DNA from: Alnus glutinosa
Lineage: Eukaryota > Streptophyta > Magnoliopsida > Fagales > Betulaceae
Length of the DNA: 64,000 nucleotides
Assembly (NCBI RefSeq): GCF_958979055.1
Contig: NC_084894.1
Location: 28,405,616 to 28,469,615 of the forward strand
Direction: 5' to 3'
Part shown: positions 44,614-56,433 of the stretch, one piece after another
How the letters are laid out: each line of letters opens with the position of its first letter
How positions within the stretch are numbered: the first letter of the stretch is position 1
Notes under the pieces: model-generated
Seen by the model: only the letters and a program-made list of their open reading frames with translations
Databases searched by the model: none
What the model was told of the DNA's origin: nothing
Position numbers and translations under genes: made by a program

Positions 44614-45743
44614 TTTTTGTGTTTTTGGAAACATCACCTTCATTAGAAGAGAACAGCCCCAAAAGAGGATTATGATGATTCAAAGGACATCACAAATACA
44701 AGATTAAAAACAGAAGACAAATTTATCGCCCGAAAGCGAAAGCACAGCCCAAAGGCCATCATAGTGACCAGAGATGAAGAATTTATACCCATTAAGTCAA
44801 GATAAAACATGAGCTATCAAATACAATGAATAATAAGACATGAACTTACATTTAGGCCTCCAAAAAACAATAAAGCACAACCTATCTAAAGATAAGAGGC
44901 CAGGTCTAACTAAAAGCTACTTAAAAGCCCATACGAAATCAGTCCATTGCAATGATGCACTATGAAAAAAAAGAATATACAAAAACCAAAGAGAAAAACA
45001 TCCACCGCCATCGCTGGAAAAAGAGCCAATCATCACCTGAGTCGATGCGTGCAATGCACCAATATCTCCCAAGACTCCCAGCAGAACCCAACCACTACAA
45101 ACCACCACCAACAGTCACAAACTAAGCCTGAGAAGCAAGGCATAACCCTCACGTGCCAATTCGGGAAGCAAGTTCCCCAGCGCATGTAAGCCACGCATCG
45201 GTCAGGGAATAGCGACACGACCGCAGCTTAAGACAATCGGACCGGAATACGGTGGCAAAGACGGCTAGGCAGCGCGTGACGGGAGATCTCTAATTAAAAC
45301 GCATAGATCTAGCTCATAAATAAAACTTTACCAAGCACTGCTAGATAAGGCGAAATACACTAGGGACTCAAAGAACAACTGGTTTCAAAACCAACAAAGC
45401 CACTGGAGATTTCCTGTCAGAGAAAAGAAAAAACAAGCAAAGAACACAAAATCATAAAACAAAAGAAACACTCCACAATCCCAAAGGATCAAGAGAACAC
45501 CAGCCACCACCCGAACTGGTCTGGGTGGAACAAAACACCCTACCCTAGTGGTAGGGACAAAAAACATCCTCCACTGGTAAAGGTAGGGAGGGACAAAATC
45601 TCCAAGCTCCAAGCTTGGAGAACAAAAGACCGGGAGGAGGGAGGCGTGAGACCTCCCTCCCATGGCAATCAGATCTCTAAAGGAACTCTCTCTCTCTCTA
45701 GGAAGTTGAGAGCTTCTCTCTCTCAAATGTTCACGTCTTTCTC
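44614..45743 (-). mobile_element. ORF-less LINE-mobilised retroposon with 18-bp target duplication
   Basis: A 1.13 kb unit read on the minus strand. It starts with CT/GA-rich sequence (GAGAGAGAAGCTCTCAACTT, then CTAGAGAGAGAGAG) and ends in AAAACACAAAAAAA, an A-rich tail. It is flanked by an 18-bp direct repeat with two mismatches: GCAAACTGTGAGCAAATT (44,596-44,613) and GCAAACTATGAGCGAATT (45,744-45,761). It has no long coding region (the 120-codon frame at 45,385-45,747 has no recognisable domain). It looks like a LINE leader joined to a LINE trailer, or another non-coding RNA copied by a LINE. The family is unknown to me. Confidence 0.75.
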
Positions 45744-45761
45744 GCAAACTATGAGCGAATT

Positions 45762-46772
45762 AAGTTTATATTATTTATCACATTTTTATTTCACAATATT
45801 AATGTAGTAGTCTTACTCAACTCTTATTATTATTATTATTTAACAATAATAGGTTTAAAGATTAGTTGACACTATCACGTTAACATTATTGCCATCAAAT
45901 TTATATCCAACCTTCAAAAGAACATAAACAATGAATTTTTCATCCATTTCAATGTCATAAAAGACTTTGTTTTGCAGCAATAGAAGGATTACACTTTACT
46001 TTTGTTAAATATGAATTTAATTATTTAATTAATATTTTAACACTCTCTTTCAGGCGTGGACTCAAACTTTGCCTCAATACTGAAATAAGGATTTGAACTC
46101 ACAATAAATTTGATCATCTAATTAATACTTTAATAACTTCTTCATCATAAGTGAAAATGTCTAATTTGCGTTCTCATCTCACCGACTTAAGTAAGAATTA
46201 GAATCACCACCTTGAATGCCGGTGGTTTGTAGAGAGAGATAAAGATTCGTGCATACAATGGTTCCCTATCAATTATGATTCATAAGCTCATAACGTTCAT
46301 TGTATGTTTATAAGGTGTTAAAGAGAGGGATAAATAAACTTTTATTTTTTTAAAATTTGTTTCACATATGTATATATTCTGAAAAAAAAGAAATGTAAAC
46401 ATTAATACTGTATTTAGTAGTTAAGACAACTACTAAAATCATTCAAAAAGATGGTGAAACTCAAGCAAGCATCACCTTGTATATACACAAATCAACTGAA
46501 ATGAATAAACTTAGATACGAGAGGCAAATGCCATAAGAATGTACAAAAATGCATTTTTCTACATCAAAACAACCACAACATAGAAGGGGAGGCAACAGAA
46601 AAAAAGAATGTCTTCCCTAATGCCTTCAAAATCTTAAGCTAGATTGTTAGCATCTATGGTTATTCTCACTGTCTTCGTTCTTCTATGTATTTGATTGTCC
46701 TTCCCTGTCAATCCATCTGTGTTGACTATGCTTTCATTTCCACTCATTTATGTACGATCCTTCCAAAGGCAC
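45762..46772. other. Intergenic DNA and 3' flank of the nucleotidyltransferase gene
   Basis: AT-rich. The last 300 bases probably contain the 3' untranslated region of the minus-strand gene to the right. No other feature is seen. Confidence 0.5.
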
Positions 46773-49700
46773 TCAGAGGCAGAGTGGGGGGAAATCATCT
46801 TCATCTTTCAAATGATACAACTGCACTTCAACCCTAGAAACCCAAGCAACATAGAAAAACTTTGGACAGCCCCTCAAAGGAAAAGAAAATCTATTAGCAG
46901 CTACAGGAAAATTATTGGAAGTAATATTACCTCTCTCGATTGTTTCCGGGTAATGAATTAAGACTCTGGACTGCTGATGCCAAAGGCTGAGGCGAAAGAG
47001 ACCCAGATTCAAGTTTATTAGATGGGCGAGGGAAGCCATTGGCAAGTAAACACCCCCATTGGGAAATGAGAGATTGGTGAGAATCTGATGATACAGACTT
47101 CTTGCAGCCTAGAACTGGGAACTCATCATGCGAGAGTTCATGGTTGCCTTCATCAGACAAGTTCACCTGTCGTGAAGCTGGAGTCAAGCCATTGTTATGA
47201 ATATCTCTCTGGAATTGACCATGAACCCCCACTGCACGATTTCTTCCTTGCTTTGAAACTGGCATGTCCCTATATGAAAGACAATTCTGCAAAATTAAGC
47301 ACAAGAGAATTATGAGACTATATAGCTCATGAATGAAAAGCTTGACCAGCTCATGGCCCCAAGTAAATGATTCAACAAAAATCGCAAATGTCCATAAATA
47401 TAATTCTGGATGAAAATACAAATTTTGGGAAGTATGTGCCTATTCCTCGTGGTTTTTTCTTTTCTTCTAGACCATAAGCGGAACAAGATGAAGTAGAATT
47501 AGAGTAAAATTGTGGTCTTAAAACAACACCATTTTTACTCATTTGAGAATGATCATTCTGTAACTGAAGTGACATTGGAGGCATGGGCAGTAGAGGCGGA
47601 GATACAGCATACCCATGGCAAAGCTGACCATATTGCAAGTTCCTAAGGTGACTATCATAATCCCCACTAAGGTCCAGCAAGCATTTTAAAGCTTCTGTGC
47701 TTCCAGGAACCCCAGTAATATATCTTTCTCCATTACAAGGGGCAACATTAGCGACAGAGCTGGCAACGATTGAACATGTAAATGCCATACCTGTTTGATT
47801 AATACATGAGCATACTAAATTGTTATCTGATAAGTGATTCTCTTTGACTTCAGGCCATAAAGTGGAGACCATCTTATCATTGACTACAAAATTTGCAGGC
47901 ATCTTTTGACAAGGATTGCAATTATCAATCTTCCATTTCTTTTGAAACAAACCTGAACTATTAAAATGAGTTGCATGGTGAGAGTCCCCTGAAACCAAAG
48001 TACCCGAGTTGCTTTTTGAAGGCAAACAATGGGACAAGTCATTAGTCCTTATTCTCAAAATTCTAGAGTTTGAAACCTCTTTAGCATCCCCAGCAAAACA
48101 ACACCCTATAACAGCATTTTTGTCCACAATGTAGTCCAATTGTGGCAATGGCTCAGAGGAAACCACTTTCTGTGAGTTTCCTTTTGGTCTAATTCCAGGA
48201 TTGAATTCAATACCTGATATCGTGTCATCATGGAAACCAAAAGTGGACTTTAGAAACACTGTGTCTTTAGAGCACACTATGGGCTGTAATGATAAGGATG
48301 AAAAGTCAGAACCTCTTGCACCAGATGCCAGGGAAAGATTTTGAATATCAGTCCAACAATTGCTTCCATGCCTATCCAGAGTGTTGGAAAAGAACATTTT
48401 GAGCTCATTTGCTATTCTTTCTCTTGGTAACAAGAGAATCCCGCCAAGCTTGCAAGCCCCATATTTAAGCGCACTACGTATTCGATAGAAATTACCTGGT
48501 AGAAAACCCATGAGAGTCTGCTGAAAAAAAAAAAACATTAATGAAGAAAACGTTGATAACAACAACAACGCCAACATATAGGTAAAAGCGATGAATTGGG
48601 GTTATACTGGTGATGACTATATAAGAAAAAGAGGTGATGACAATAACAGATGAGGTGGTAATGAACACTAATGAGAAGCTGACAATGATTCAGGAAGTGG
48701 AATAATTATTGGCGTTTACAGTAATAAAATGTGGTTTTATTTTTTTTAGGTCCAATTTATGGCAATAGTGAACATAATAGTCATTTGTGCCAACAGTAGT
48801 GGCATCATACATGTAATGTACTTAATGACTGTGATGCTAGTAGCAATATTGGTAGAACCCACCTTTTAGAAACAAGATTCATCTTCAAAAGGATGATCTA
48901 ATTGTCTTTCAATAATATCACCCAGCACGGAAGTCATGCATAGACTAAATGCATCAAAATATAAAGAAAACTGCCTCTACCTCTATTGATACTGCGCCCA
49001 AGGTTGTTGTTTTCTTTAAGTGGATCAATTATGTTAAGATGCTTTTGGGGAAATGCTCGTGAGTTTGTTTCAAGTCCCCTTGGTAGCACTGAAAACATCT
49101 CAAAACAGCTCCTAAGAAACTCTTTACTTAGCAGTAGATGATCTCCCCCATTTTCTGGTATCTCAACTGAAGAGAGAAAGAGAAAGATCAAGAAAACAAC
49201 AACAAAGGCATCCAATGTCACAAAGACAATGGGTATATTACTCACCCCTAATCTCAGGAAGAGAAGATCTACAAACTGGTCCACTTAAACTGATACAATA
49301 CTTTTCCCAATCAAATTTGCTAAAGTAATCTAAAAATCTATAAAGAACCTATTTAAAAAAAGAAAAGAAGAAAAAGGGAAAAAAGAACAAACACAATTAA
49401 ATACTCAATCCAATATACACATAGTGCAAGTAATTCAATTAAGATTTGTAGGAGTACTCACAGCTAAAGGTTCATTTAGGGAAGAATGAAATAGATGAAA
49501 AATATAAAGGACCAATGTCTCCAAAGCATATGTTGAAATCAAGCCATGATGAGCACCAAGAATACGACTTTCATAATAGCACCAAGCTTTTATAAGAATA
49601 ATGCTGCGTTTAAAGAGATGATCTTTACCAACGAGGCGATCAACCTGCATAACAAGTAGCGTTAGAAATATGAAACTTCCAAAAGGTAGTATTTAATTAA

Positions 49701-50304
49701 ATCCATATTCCATATTGTTTAAAAACATAAAGCTAAACAAAAATGTTGCAATTAGAATGTAATGGAATGATAATCAATGTACAAGCCATTTTATAGACAA
49801 ATACAAACAAATAATATATATTCTACACATTTTTTTTTTTTTTATGAATTAAATTGATTTCAAAGGCTAATGTAGAAACAAAAATTAACTCATTCAAAAT
49901 CATTTGTTATAAAATAAGATAATTTATCCTGCAGCAGACTAGTTACATTGAAATACGTGCCAATCACATTTTAAAATCTGATAAGGCTTCCTACATACCT
50001 GTTCAAGAAAACAAAGTGTACAAAGTCCTCCTAACTGATTGAAGGATATATCTACCACAATATTTTGTACAATACATTTCAAAATCTTAACCTGCCACCA
50101 TTAAATGTAGCTACAATTAATAACAAACTTCTATAAGTTAATAATAATACATATAATGACACAAGATGTCAATCATACAAATAACATCTTTTGAGTTCTA
50201 ATCAAGGAGGATTTCAATTTCAATAGTATTGGGTTGCAAGGCATGAAAATTTCAACCCACATGCAAAGTGACACAAGCCAATTCACCACAGTTTTTTTTT
50301 TTAG

Positions 50305-50352
<48 letters not shown>

Positions 50353-53300
50353 GAGAAGGTGGAGAAAACCTCAGCATCAATGCAATGAACATCTTTCACT
50401 TCATATGGAGGAGCTTCATTATGTTCTTCTCTCCTTAGAACGGCAAGAACATCAGATACCAAGGAATTCTCGATGTTTGGACAGCTAACTGCAGTCAAAT
50501 CAATATCCCCATCAGGAAGGTATGTTTTTAGTGGAACTGATCCATATGGGAGCACCTGTAAAAATAAGCATACAAAATCAACTTACTGAACTTGTAAGTC
50601 TTTCAATGAAATTGAGCAAAAACCCCTTCAGCATCACTTGCTCCCATATATTAATATTCTCAATACTTATAACATCCAAGAATTAGAATTGAGCAGTTGA
50701 ATCCTTACCTTGCATTGATCGAAAGGATCTGTCAGCCTTCCTTTAGACAAAATAGTTCAGTCCAACAATGCAAGTTCTCTAAATTACAAGAAGTTCTCTA
50801 ATACAACTATTTAGATCGTACCATAACACCATTATTTACATTTAAGCCATTTGACATTCAATCATAACCCAATGAACCCTCTAACTAACTATGCTCATAA
50901 AACAGACATCTACACTCAAGAAAGCAAATACAAGAAAACTTCACTTAACTTGCTGCAACAAGTAAAAGTACAATTACTTACACAATGAGCATCCAATCAA
51001 CCCTACAATTATACACATGAGAGATGTAAAATATATCCTTGACTACTATCTCCTTCACTAACTCTTACCTTGTTTATATCATTCCAAAATTTCATTTGAT
51101 ATTGAATCTCCAGGTACCTTCATTCATTCATGAATTATGAGTTGATCTCTCTGGAAACACTTTATCACTCATATCCACCACCTAATCATATAAAAAAATG
51201 ACAAACTCAAATCTATATCCTTCAACTCCAAACACAAATAGTTGGCAACCACAACCTCACATGTAACGACCCGCTTTTTACAAAAGAGCGTAAGTAATTA
51301 TATCTGGATAATTACGTATCGTTAACCATTCAGAGTTGATAAAATCTAGCAGCGGAAAAATACGAATATCTTTTTTTTTTTAACATCACCGATAGGGACA
51401 ACTCCCTTACGATATATTCAGAGCTTTAACTGACATCTTCTAGAAAATACATTAAAAATCTTTACACTATTTACAAAGAAACATGTGTCACATATGACAC
51501 TAAAGCCTGCATGGAACTTATTAATTACAAGTAAATGTCTAGACATATTACAAGCAAATAGTACAAACATCTATGAGTACAAAGTACTAAAATCCTAACT
51601 ACACAGCTATAAATCTCTTAAGCTAGCAGTTAATCCATTCCATAATCTTCAGTACCTGCGCAAACATCTATGAGAAGGTGGTTACCGCCACAATCCCATA
51701 GTTCCATGAGTGAGCTAACTGTCTTTCAACAACATCATGATTTATGCGTTATTTTAAGGAACAGATATGACATAATGATGTGGTGATAGTTTTTCATGCA
51801 AAGTTTAACAGTTTATATAGTGATTACACTCCTCTCTTGTAAGGGCACGTTCCCCCGTTTAATTGTGTTTCTCGAGGCCGTTCCCTCTACATTACATTTT
51901 AATTAGCTTTGTTTTCGCACTATTGGAGACCTCCCTCCTCTAGTGCTTTGAAAGACGTTCCAATCAATATGATTATTAGGGTTTCCGGTTCAACTCTATC
52001 ATGAACCTTTGGGAGACGTTGCGCCCAATATTAATAGGTTGATTATTAACAGTATGCAATAATCAGTCACACGAATCCAATTAAAATAAAACATAAACAC
52101 AACATTACTGAAATCCAGTGCTACCCTCAGTAAGTATAAAAATACTTACAGTCCTTTTGTGCTGTCTCAATTCATCATCTGCATCAAACACATATACATG
52201 TGCATACAATGTCAATATCATTACTTTCTAGAAACTCATGCCTCAACATGAATTCTATTTTTATACATAGACACATACATAGAAGCGATCATCTATTAAT
52301 TGGAAAATCACTTACATTTATGAACACTCAACATGGTTAAAACTTAATATTTACTTAATCAATTAGCAAATCAATACTTTGGAATAACATCTAATCTAGG
52401 TCTCAAGTAATCACTCGAGTACAATCTAAAACTCTTAATATCATTCTCTATAGCATAGAGAAATCAACCAACAAGAAACCTATGTATTTTTCTAACAAAA
52501 CCTAATCACTTTTAGGGAACATCAATCTAATTACCAAACCAATTAACAAAACATATTAACAATTATTTCAACCAATATATTTGAGAAATCATAATAATAC
52601 AGCATGCTCAATTTCCATAATACTCAATTTCTAAAACAATGCATTGCATGATTAAACTCATGAAATCGTTTTTTAATTCTAGAGTTTTATAATTAATCAA
52701 GCCCTTAGTTTAAACAACATCACTCATTAATTATCAATAATCAAACATAATCAATACTTTAGAGTATATATATATTTTTCAAAATATAATATACATAAAT
52801 AAGTTATAATTAGAATACTCAATTCTATAATTATTAAAGTTATATTTTAATATACTAGTTACTTGATTTTATGAAAATATATACTTTTAGGCTAATTAAA
52901 AACTTAGAAACTCACATTAAGGATTTCCACTCGAAAATCCAGCGAAACGGTGAGTTTGGTCGCCGGGGAAAATAGCCGGAAAGTCGCCGGAAAAGTGGCC
53001 GGAAAGTCGCCGGAAAAGTGGCCCGAAAAGTCGCCGGAAAGTGGCCGGGAAAGTCACCGGAAAAGTCGCCGGAGAAGCTGCCGGAGACACTGCCGGCGGC
53101 GGGTCGCCGGCGGGTCGGGATTCCAGGTTCGGGTCAAGCTCAGTGGGTCTGGGTTACTGCTGGGTTTAATGGCTTCGGTCTGGGCTCAGTGGGTTTGAGC
53201 TGAAGTCAGCCCATGGTGGTCATGGGCTTGGTTGGGTCAGATCAGATTGGGTTGGGCTGGATCGCTGCTGGGTTTGAAGGGCTGTTTGCTGAAATGGACA

Positions 53301-55196
53301 AAACAGCAAAATAGAAGGAAAGAAAGTTGCAGAAAATAACGCAGACCGGGAGAGCTTTGCATAAAATGGAGAAAGAATGAAGAAGGAAGTTGCTGTCTAG
53401 CTTTCTCCCTACTCAGTTTCTTCACTCCATCTCTAAATCTCCCTCTAACTCTCGGTTCACTGACTGAGTTTAGTGCATGCATGGTCTTCGGTTCACGGCT
53501 TCGGGGTTTGGCCGTGTCGATGGGTCACAGGTTGCTATGGATTCGGCTTCCCTCTCAATTTCCTTTCTCATTTTCTGCTGTGCCACATGAGCCTCAGTGT
53601 AGAGGAGTAGAACAGAAAAAAAAAAAAAGGAGAAATAAAAGAGGAAGAAGAAGGAAGAAGGGAACCGGGTCCTGACAGCTTCTCACCAAAACTCTCATCT
53701 TACACTCTCTGTATTTTTTTTTTTTCTTCTTTGTTTCTCTCAGACTGTCGGTCTTAAAAGGAGAAATAAGAAGGATTAAAGAAAGAAGGAATAGGGAGAT
53801 AAGGAATAAAGAATTAAAAGTAGAAAGAAGGTGATGAGAGAGAGAAACATAAAATAATGAACACAAAGCATTCCATATTCGCATCTCTCCCACTAGGTTA
53901 GTGCTCTAGCATGATATAAAATAAACAAAACCAGCTTGTCAAGTTATCATTTTGATGCCTTTCGGCCAAATCGGCCACTGCATAAATATATGCATTATTA
54001 TGCTTGAAGTGCCGACTGTCTGTCGAGGGAATAAAAGAAGAATAAAAAGAAAGGAAAAAGAAGACGTCGAGTGGATTGAGTTGGTGAAGGTACTTCCGCG
54101 ATTAGTATAAATAGAAATGGAAGGTTTTAATAAACCAAGGGGGAAAGCAAAATAATGTGCGACTGCTTAAACGATTTAAAAATAGGTTTAAATGGAATAA
54201 AACGGCTAATCAATTTTAACAGACTGTGTTATAAAAACTGGGTCTTTATCAATTTAATAATTCACTAGAGTGTATTTTAAATTCGTTTTGAGTTTATAAA
54301 TATATTTTATTATGAATAATAATGCTTTTATTATTATTACAATAAATAATAAATTGTCAAAATCATATTTGCGTAATTATGAAAATAGGATAATTAATCT
54401 AATGATTAATTATCTGTCTATTTTATTAACTCAGAAATAATCAGTTTTATTAAAACACAGCTTTTCAAATCAATTGAAAATATTTATAAAACAACTAAAA
54501 TAATTATTTTTATTCTTTAACGTATTTTAAAATATGTTTTAAAATCCGGGGCGTTACATCACATCACACAATCAAGATTTCATCCAAATATATCTTGAAG
54601 AAAAGTAAAGGGCACAATGACCGTGACATTATTGCCCACCCTATACCATCACGAATGACGATGCAAAACATTAAAGCACCCAAACACACCACCTAGCTCA
54701 AAAGGCATTATCTTGCAACCCAATACACATACAATGCACTATAAGTAAAACCCAATATAGCATTCATGCAATGGGAGAACCAACAATTTTTTCTCCACCA
54801 TACGTGATAACACAAGAAAAAGAACAAGAATGAGCATATATAAACAGAATTGCAAAAACTAGGCAAACCATGGAAGACCCACATGAAAGAATTGATAGAA
54901 CAACAAAACACAGAAATTTGTGCATGTGTATGGTGTACCTCACATCCAACACGAGACGTAATGAGACCCTGAACATATTCAATGACCTCCCTCCTCTTGT
55001 AGTTGGTGGCCAAAGTGGGGTGAATCCTACACACAACCTCATGGGTGGTTCGCTCCGCTACAGCCCAAGGCTCGGCCCCAATGGACCCCGGATCAGGGTT
55101 CAAGGCGGGCAATGGTGGCGAAGTGCCGCAGAGGCCATATTCTTCGAAGACGACATCATTGGACCTCGGTGGCAAACAGACTTAAAGATGGCCCAT
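46773..55196 (-). CDS. Poly(A)-polymerase/OAS1-type nucleotidyltransferase; stop at codon 5
   Basis: Nine exons: 55,196-54,939; 50,555-50,370; 50,091-49,999; 49,644-49,462; 49,348-49,246; 49,166-48,981; 48,495-47,420; 47,286-46,931; 46,833-46,773. All have GT-AG junctions in compatible phase, for 833 codons. The catalytic core has GSVPLKTYLPDGDIDLT (Gly-Ser motif and two catalytic Asp) and VVDISFNQ (third Asp). The substrate-binding part has KAWCYYESRILGAHHGLIST and IIDPLKENNNLGRS. The long C-terminal part is of low complexity and ends in YHLKDEDDFPPLCL, a conserved tail. It belongs to the plant group of AT3G56320/AT2G40520, which is not well characterised. In this sequence the fifth codon is TAA (55,184-55,182), directly after MGHL, while the next residues (VCLPP, NDVVFEE) continue the family pattern. 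No in-frame ATG follows in the first five exons. So this copy is either recently inactivated, uses a non-ATG or other start, or holds a sequence error. Intron 1 carries a 3.3 kb insertion. Confidence 0.85.
50292..50349. repeat. T11/A45 homopolymer block in intron 2
   Basis: Eleven T bases, then AG, then about 45 A bases, 21 bases downstream of the exon 2 donor on the gene strand. It can fold on itself. The A run length is probably variable or mis-assembled. Confidence 0.85.
51262..54558 (+). mobile_element. 3.3 kb LTR-type insertion (probable solo LTR) in intron 1 of the nucleotidyltransferase gene
   Basis: Starts TGTAACGACCCGC and ends GGGGCGTTACA, i.e. TG...CA with short inverted ends, and is flanked by a perfect 5-bp target duplication, TCACA (51,257-51,261 and 54,559-54,563). 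No second copy of the end sequence occurs inside and no gag or pol is recognisable, so the 3,297 bp look like one very long LTR left after recombination between two LTRs, or a large non-coding element. Ty3/gypsy, perhaps Tekay/Del-like by length and ends. A TATA-like TATAAATAG near 54,107 puts its own promoter in plus orientation, against the host gene. A GC-rich patch at 52,950-53,110 is built of GTCGCCGGAAAAG-like repeats. The intact duplication suggests a fairly recent insertion. Confidence 0.8.
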
Positions 55197-55309
55197 GAAA
55201 GGAAAGAAGACACTTTTACACTAGAACTATGACACAACACAATCCAAATGCAATACAACACAACACAACAAAACACGCTAATCAATAATTCAGAGAGCCC
55301 CAGAAAGAA

Positions 55310-55345
<36 letters not shown>

Positions 55346-55420
55346 AGGTTTCTTGAGCACCAGGTGGGGCGAGAGAGAAACGACGCCGTTAGTGCAAGTG
55401 ATTGGTTAAAGAATGGGATG
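54940..55420 (-). promoter_or_regulatory. Leader of the nucleotidyltransferase gene
   Basis: Refers to the part from 55,197 rightwards. On the gene strand it shows a (CT)n run (about 55,312-55,341), then TTGTGTTGTGTTG repeats, typical of a plant 5' untranslated region. The promoter probably lies beyond 55,360. Confidence 0.45.
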
Positions 55421-56173
55421 ATCATTGTGGTTTTGGAGTGAGTGCATTGGGATCATTGTGTGAATCGAATTCCCAATGAGGGAAAATATTTTTCTTTTCT
55501 CTTTTTACTTTTTTGATTCGATGTGATATGAGAATGGTGAAAAAGGACGAGAAATGGTTAGGATATGAATCCAATTTTCCAGATTCTGAATTCCCCAAAT
55601 AAAACCTTTTTCCTGTTGAAGCAAACCCAACCCCACCCTTCGAAAAAAAAAAAAAAAAAAAAAACCTCAATCTCTACCTTTCTGGTCGTTTTTCTTTCCC
55701 AGAACAAAAGACACCATGAAATGTCAACGTATCTCTAGATGAATCTGTTGGAGTCATTAATGGGGTGTTATCACTAAAATTATCACACTATCTCCAGTAA
55801 TTAAAAGCCAATCTTGTAATCATTAATGGGGTGTTATTACCATTTTTTATTTTTTTTTTTGGTTAAATGGAAAAAGCTAAACCAAATCTTTTTTTTCTTT
55901 TTCTTTTTTTAATGGAAACATGTCTATCACATTTACTTAAATGCTTCACCATGCCATGACATTCATTCCTGTGATTGACTGATTCTGATTGTGCCTCCAT
56001 TGTGATGTTAATGCTTCCCATGCATGCTATCATTTTTCCTTGGGACTTCACCTTTGTTCCCAAAGGAGAAGTATTTTTAGTGTCTTCCAATATTGGAGAG
56101 ATAATTAATGCACATACAAATCAGGTATTCATGAAACATAATGGGATAATTAATGCACATACATATCATGATA
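55421..56173. other. Intergenic DNA
   Basis: No gene recognised. A 22-base A run lies at 55,644-55,665 and T-rich tracts near 55,845-55,910. A short direct repeat, TAATGGGGTGTTAT, occurs at about 55,757 and 55,822. Confidence 0.5.
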
Positions 56174-56433
56174 AATGCTATATACCACACTTTTTATTTA
56201 ATCATACTGACGTGGCCAAGTGTATTAGCATTTGAATCAATCCTTGTTAAAAAAGAAAAAGAGAAAGAGATGCTATAATACTACATTTTAATCCTATTTT
56301 TATTTCATTATGTTGACACGACATGGTACAGTAGCCTTTGGATCAACCTTTATTAAAAAAAATTATATATATCTAAAGGTGACTAAAAGTTGTCGTGTCA
56401 GCAAAGTGGAATAAAAGTGTGGTATATGGCATT
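56174..56433. mobile_element. Small inverted-repeat element (about 260 bp)
   Basis: The left end AATGCTATATACCACACTTT and the inverse of the right end (AATGCCATATACCACACTTT) differ by one base. The TGACGTGGC and TGTCGTGTC words inside are also inverted. Non-coding. No clear target duplication. A further partial copy of the end (GTGTGGTGGATAGCATTAG) lies near 56,512. Confidence 0.75.

Noticed and set aside
52950-53203. Lys/Arg/Pro-rich frames inside the long LTR-type insertion
   Set aside because: They arise from GCCGGAAA repeats read in different frames; no family is recognisable.
55100-55360. Frame starting MMSSSKNMASAALRHH near the nucleotidyltransferase start
   Set aside because: It offers an ATG but runs in a different frame from the conserved protein and stops after about 20 codons, so it cannot supply the start.
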